Positions 60,116-60,340 of a DNA stretch of 60,340 bases are shown piece after piece. The translations under genes were made by a program, and so were the position numbers. How positions within the stretch are numbered: position 1 is the first letter of the stretch; each line of letters opens with the position of its first letter. Where the stretch lies: contig JAGHVK010000021.1 of assembly GCA_018064345.1 (NCBI GenBank), positions 1-60,340 of the forward strand, given 5' to 3'. The notes under the pieces were generated by a model. The model was not told the DNA's origin. It searched no databases and was given only the letters and a program-made list of their open reading frames with translations. The stretch is from Candidatus Cacconaster merdequi. Lineage in GTDB: Bacteria > Bacteroidota > Bacteroidia > Bacteroidales > UBA932.

Positions 60116-60340
60116 TTATTCTTCATTCATGGATGACAGCGATTCATAGAACATTCCGATATGGCGACCATCCACAAGGCCATGGTTGGCTTCTATTGAA
60201 ATGCTCATCATCATCTTTCCACCATCCTCGTGCAGTCTCCCGACAGCAACTTCAGGGATGCTGTCGCCTCTCTTATGACCGCCAGCGTGCTTGATATCTG
60301 TAAAGTCCACCCAGGGAATAGATGTGAAATAGATGATGTC
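60116..60340 (-). CDS. Chloramphenicol acetyltransferase-like protein, partial
   Basis: The C-terminal 74 residues of a CAT-family acyltransferase; the rest lies past the window end. DIIYFTSIPWVDFTDIKH, DSIPEVAVGRLHEDGGKMMMSISIEANHGLVDGRHIGMFYESL align with the CAT core. In ANHGLVDG the histidine three residues before the aspartate keeps the active-site His...DG spacing; the preceding residue is asparagine, not the usual histidine. Chloramphenicol resistance cannot be claimed from the fragment; related proteins act on other acceptors. Confidence 0.8.
   Translation of the reverse strand, partial: DIIYFTSIPWVDFTDIKHAGGHKRGDSIPEVAVGRLHEDGGKMMMSISIEANHGLVDGRHIGMFYESLSSMNEE

Overview
The window is a stretch of chromosome from a member of the Bacteroidota, most likely order Bacteroidales. 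The main evidence is the promoter signal. Many intergenic regions carry the Bacteroidota -7 element TAnnTTTG, often with a TTG about 20 bases upstream, and Shine-Dalgarno sequences are almost absent. Family content agrees: DUF4199 next to a GT2 glycosyltransferase, DUF1573, DUF4252, DUF3467, a two-half M16 lipoprotein protease, a Rho with a long Gln/Pro-rich insertion, a SecA of about 1100 residues, and an LptD-like protein. Family and genus cannot be fixed from sequence reading alone; a gut habitat is only an inference (alpha-L-rhamnosidase, Bacteroidales). I saw no tRNA, rRNA, CRISPR array or intact insertion sequence.

Layout. 1-2.6 kb (minus): infC with an AUA start, and thrS. 2.8-8.5 kb (plus): thrB-thrA-thrC-asd, which covers the route from aspartate to threonine. 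8.6-10.2 kb: DUF4199 protein and polyprenol-phosphate glycosyltransferase. 10.2-18.9 kb (minus): bactofilin, lpdA, secA, a 55-residue ferredoxin and an M16 protease. 19-22.3 kb (plus): DUF1573 protein, meaB and an orphan tyrosine recombinase. 22.3-25.5 kb (minus): a four-gene cassette of HPr-kinase-like protein, S26-type peptidase, PqqD-like protein and ABC exporter, which looks like a peptide maturation and export unit without a visible precursor. 25.6-29.5 kb (minus): rsfS-ftsH-cdsA-psd. 29.6-34 kb: birA, a frameshifted rpe, pepD and dnaA. 34.2-41.2 kb: cell-wall amidase, LptD-like protein, rho and a metal or B12 binding lipoprotein. 41.2-50.5 kb: DUF4252 protein, M20 dipeptidase, tig-clpP-clpX, a split chromate transporter, GH78 rhamnosidase and 5-formyl-THF cyclo-ligase. 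50.5-57.4 kb (minus): HlyD-ABC-ABC-adaptor-TolC, a complete envelope-spanning exporter of the NHLM bacteriocin type that lacks a peptidase domain. 57.5-60.3 kb: DUF3467 protein, lrgAB, then an accessory end with an ATPase remnant, a HigBA toxin-antitoxin pair and a partial chloramphenicol-acetyltransferase-like gene.

Most of the window is housekeeping. The points most worth a second look are: the kinase/peptidase/PqqD/ABC cassette; the peptidase-less NHLM-type exporter; a dispersed palindromic motif with core TTTTGAAATG found in at least five intergenic sites on one strand; two transcripts predicted to be leaderless with identical promoter-to-ATG spacing; a palindromic bidirectional promoter between rsfS and birA; an inverted repeat against the start codon of the orphan recombinase; the AUA start of infC; and a 2-base frameshift in rpe.
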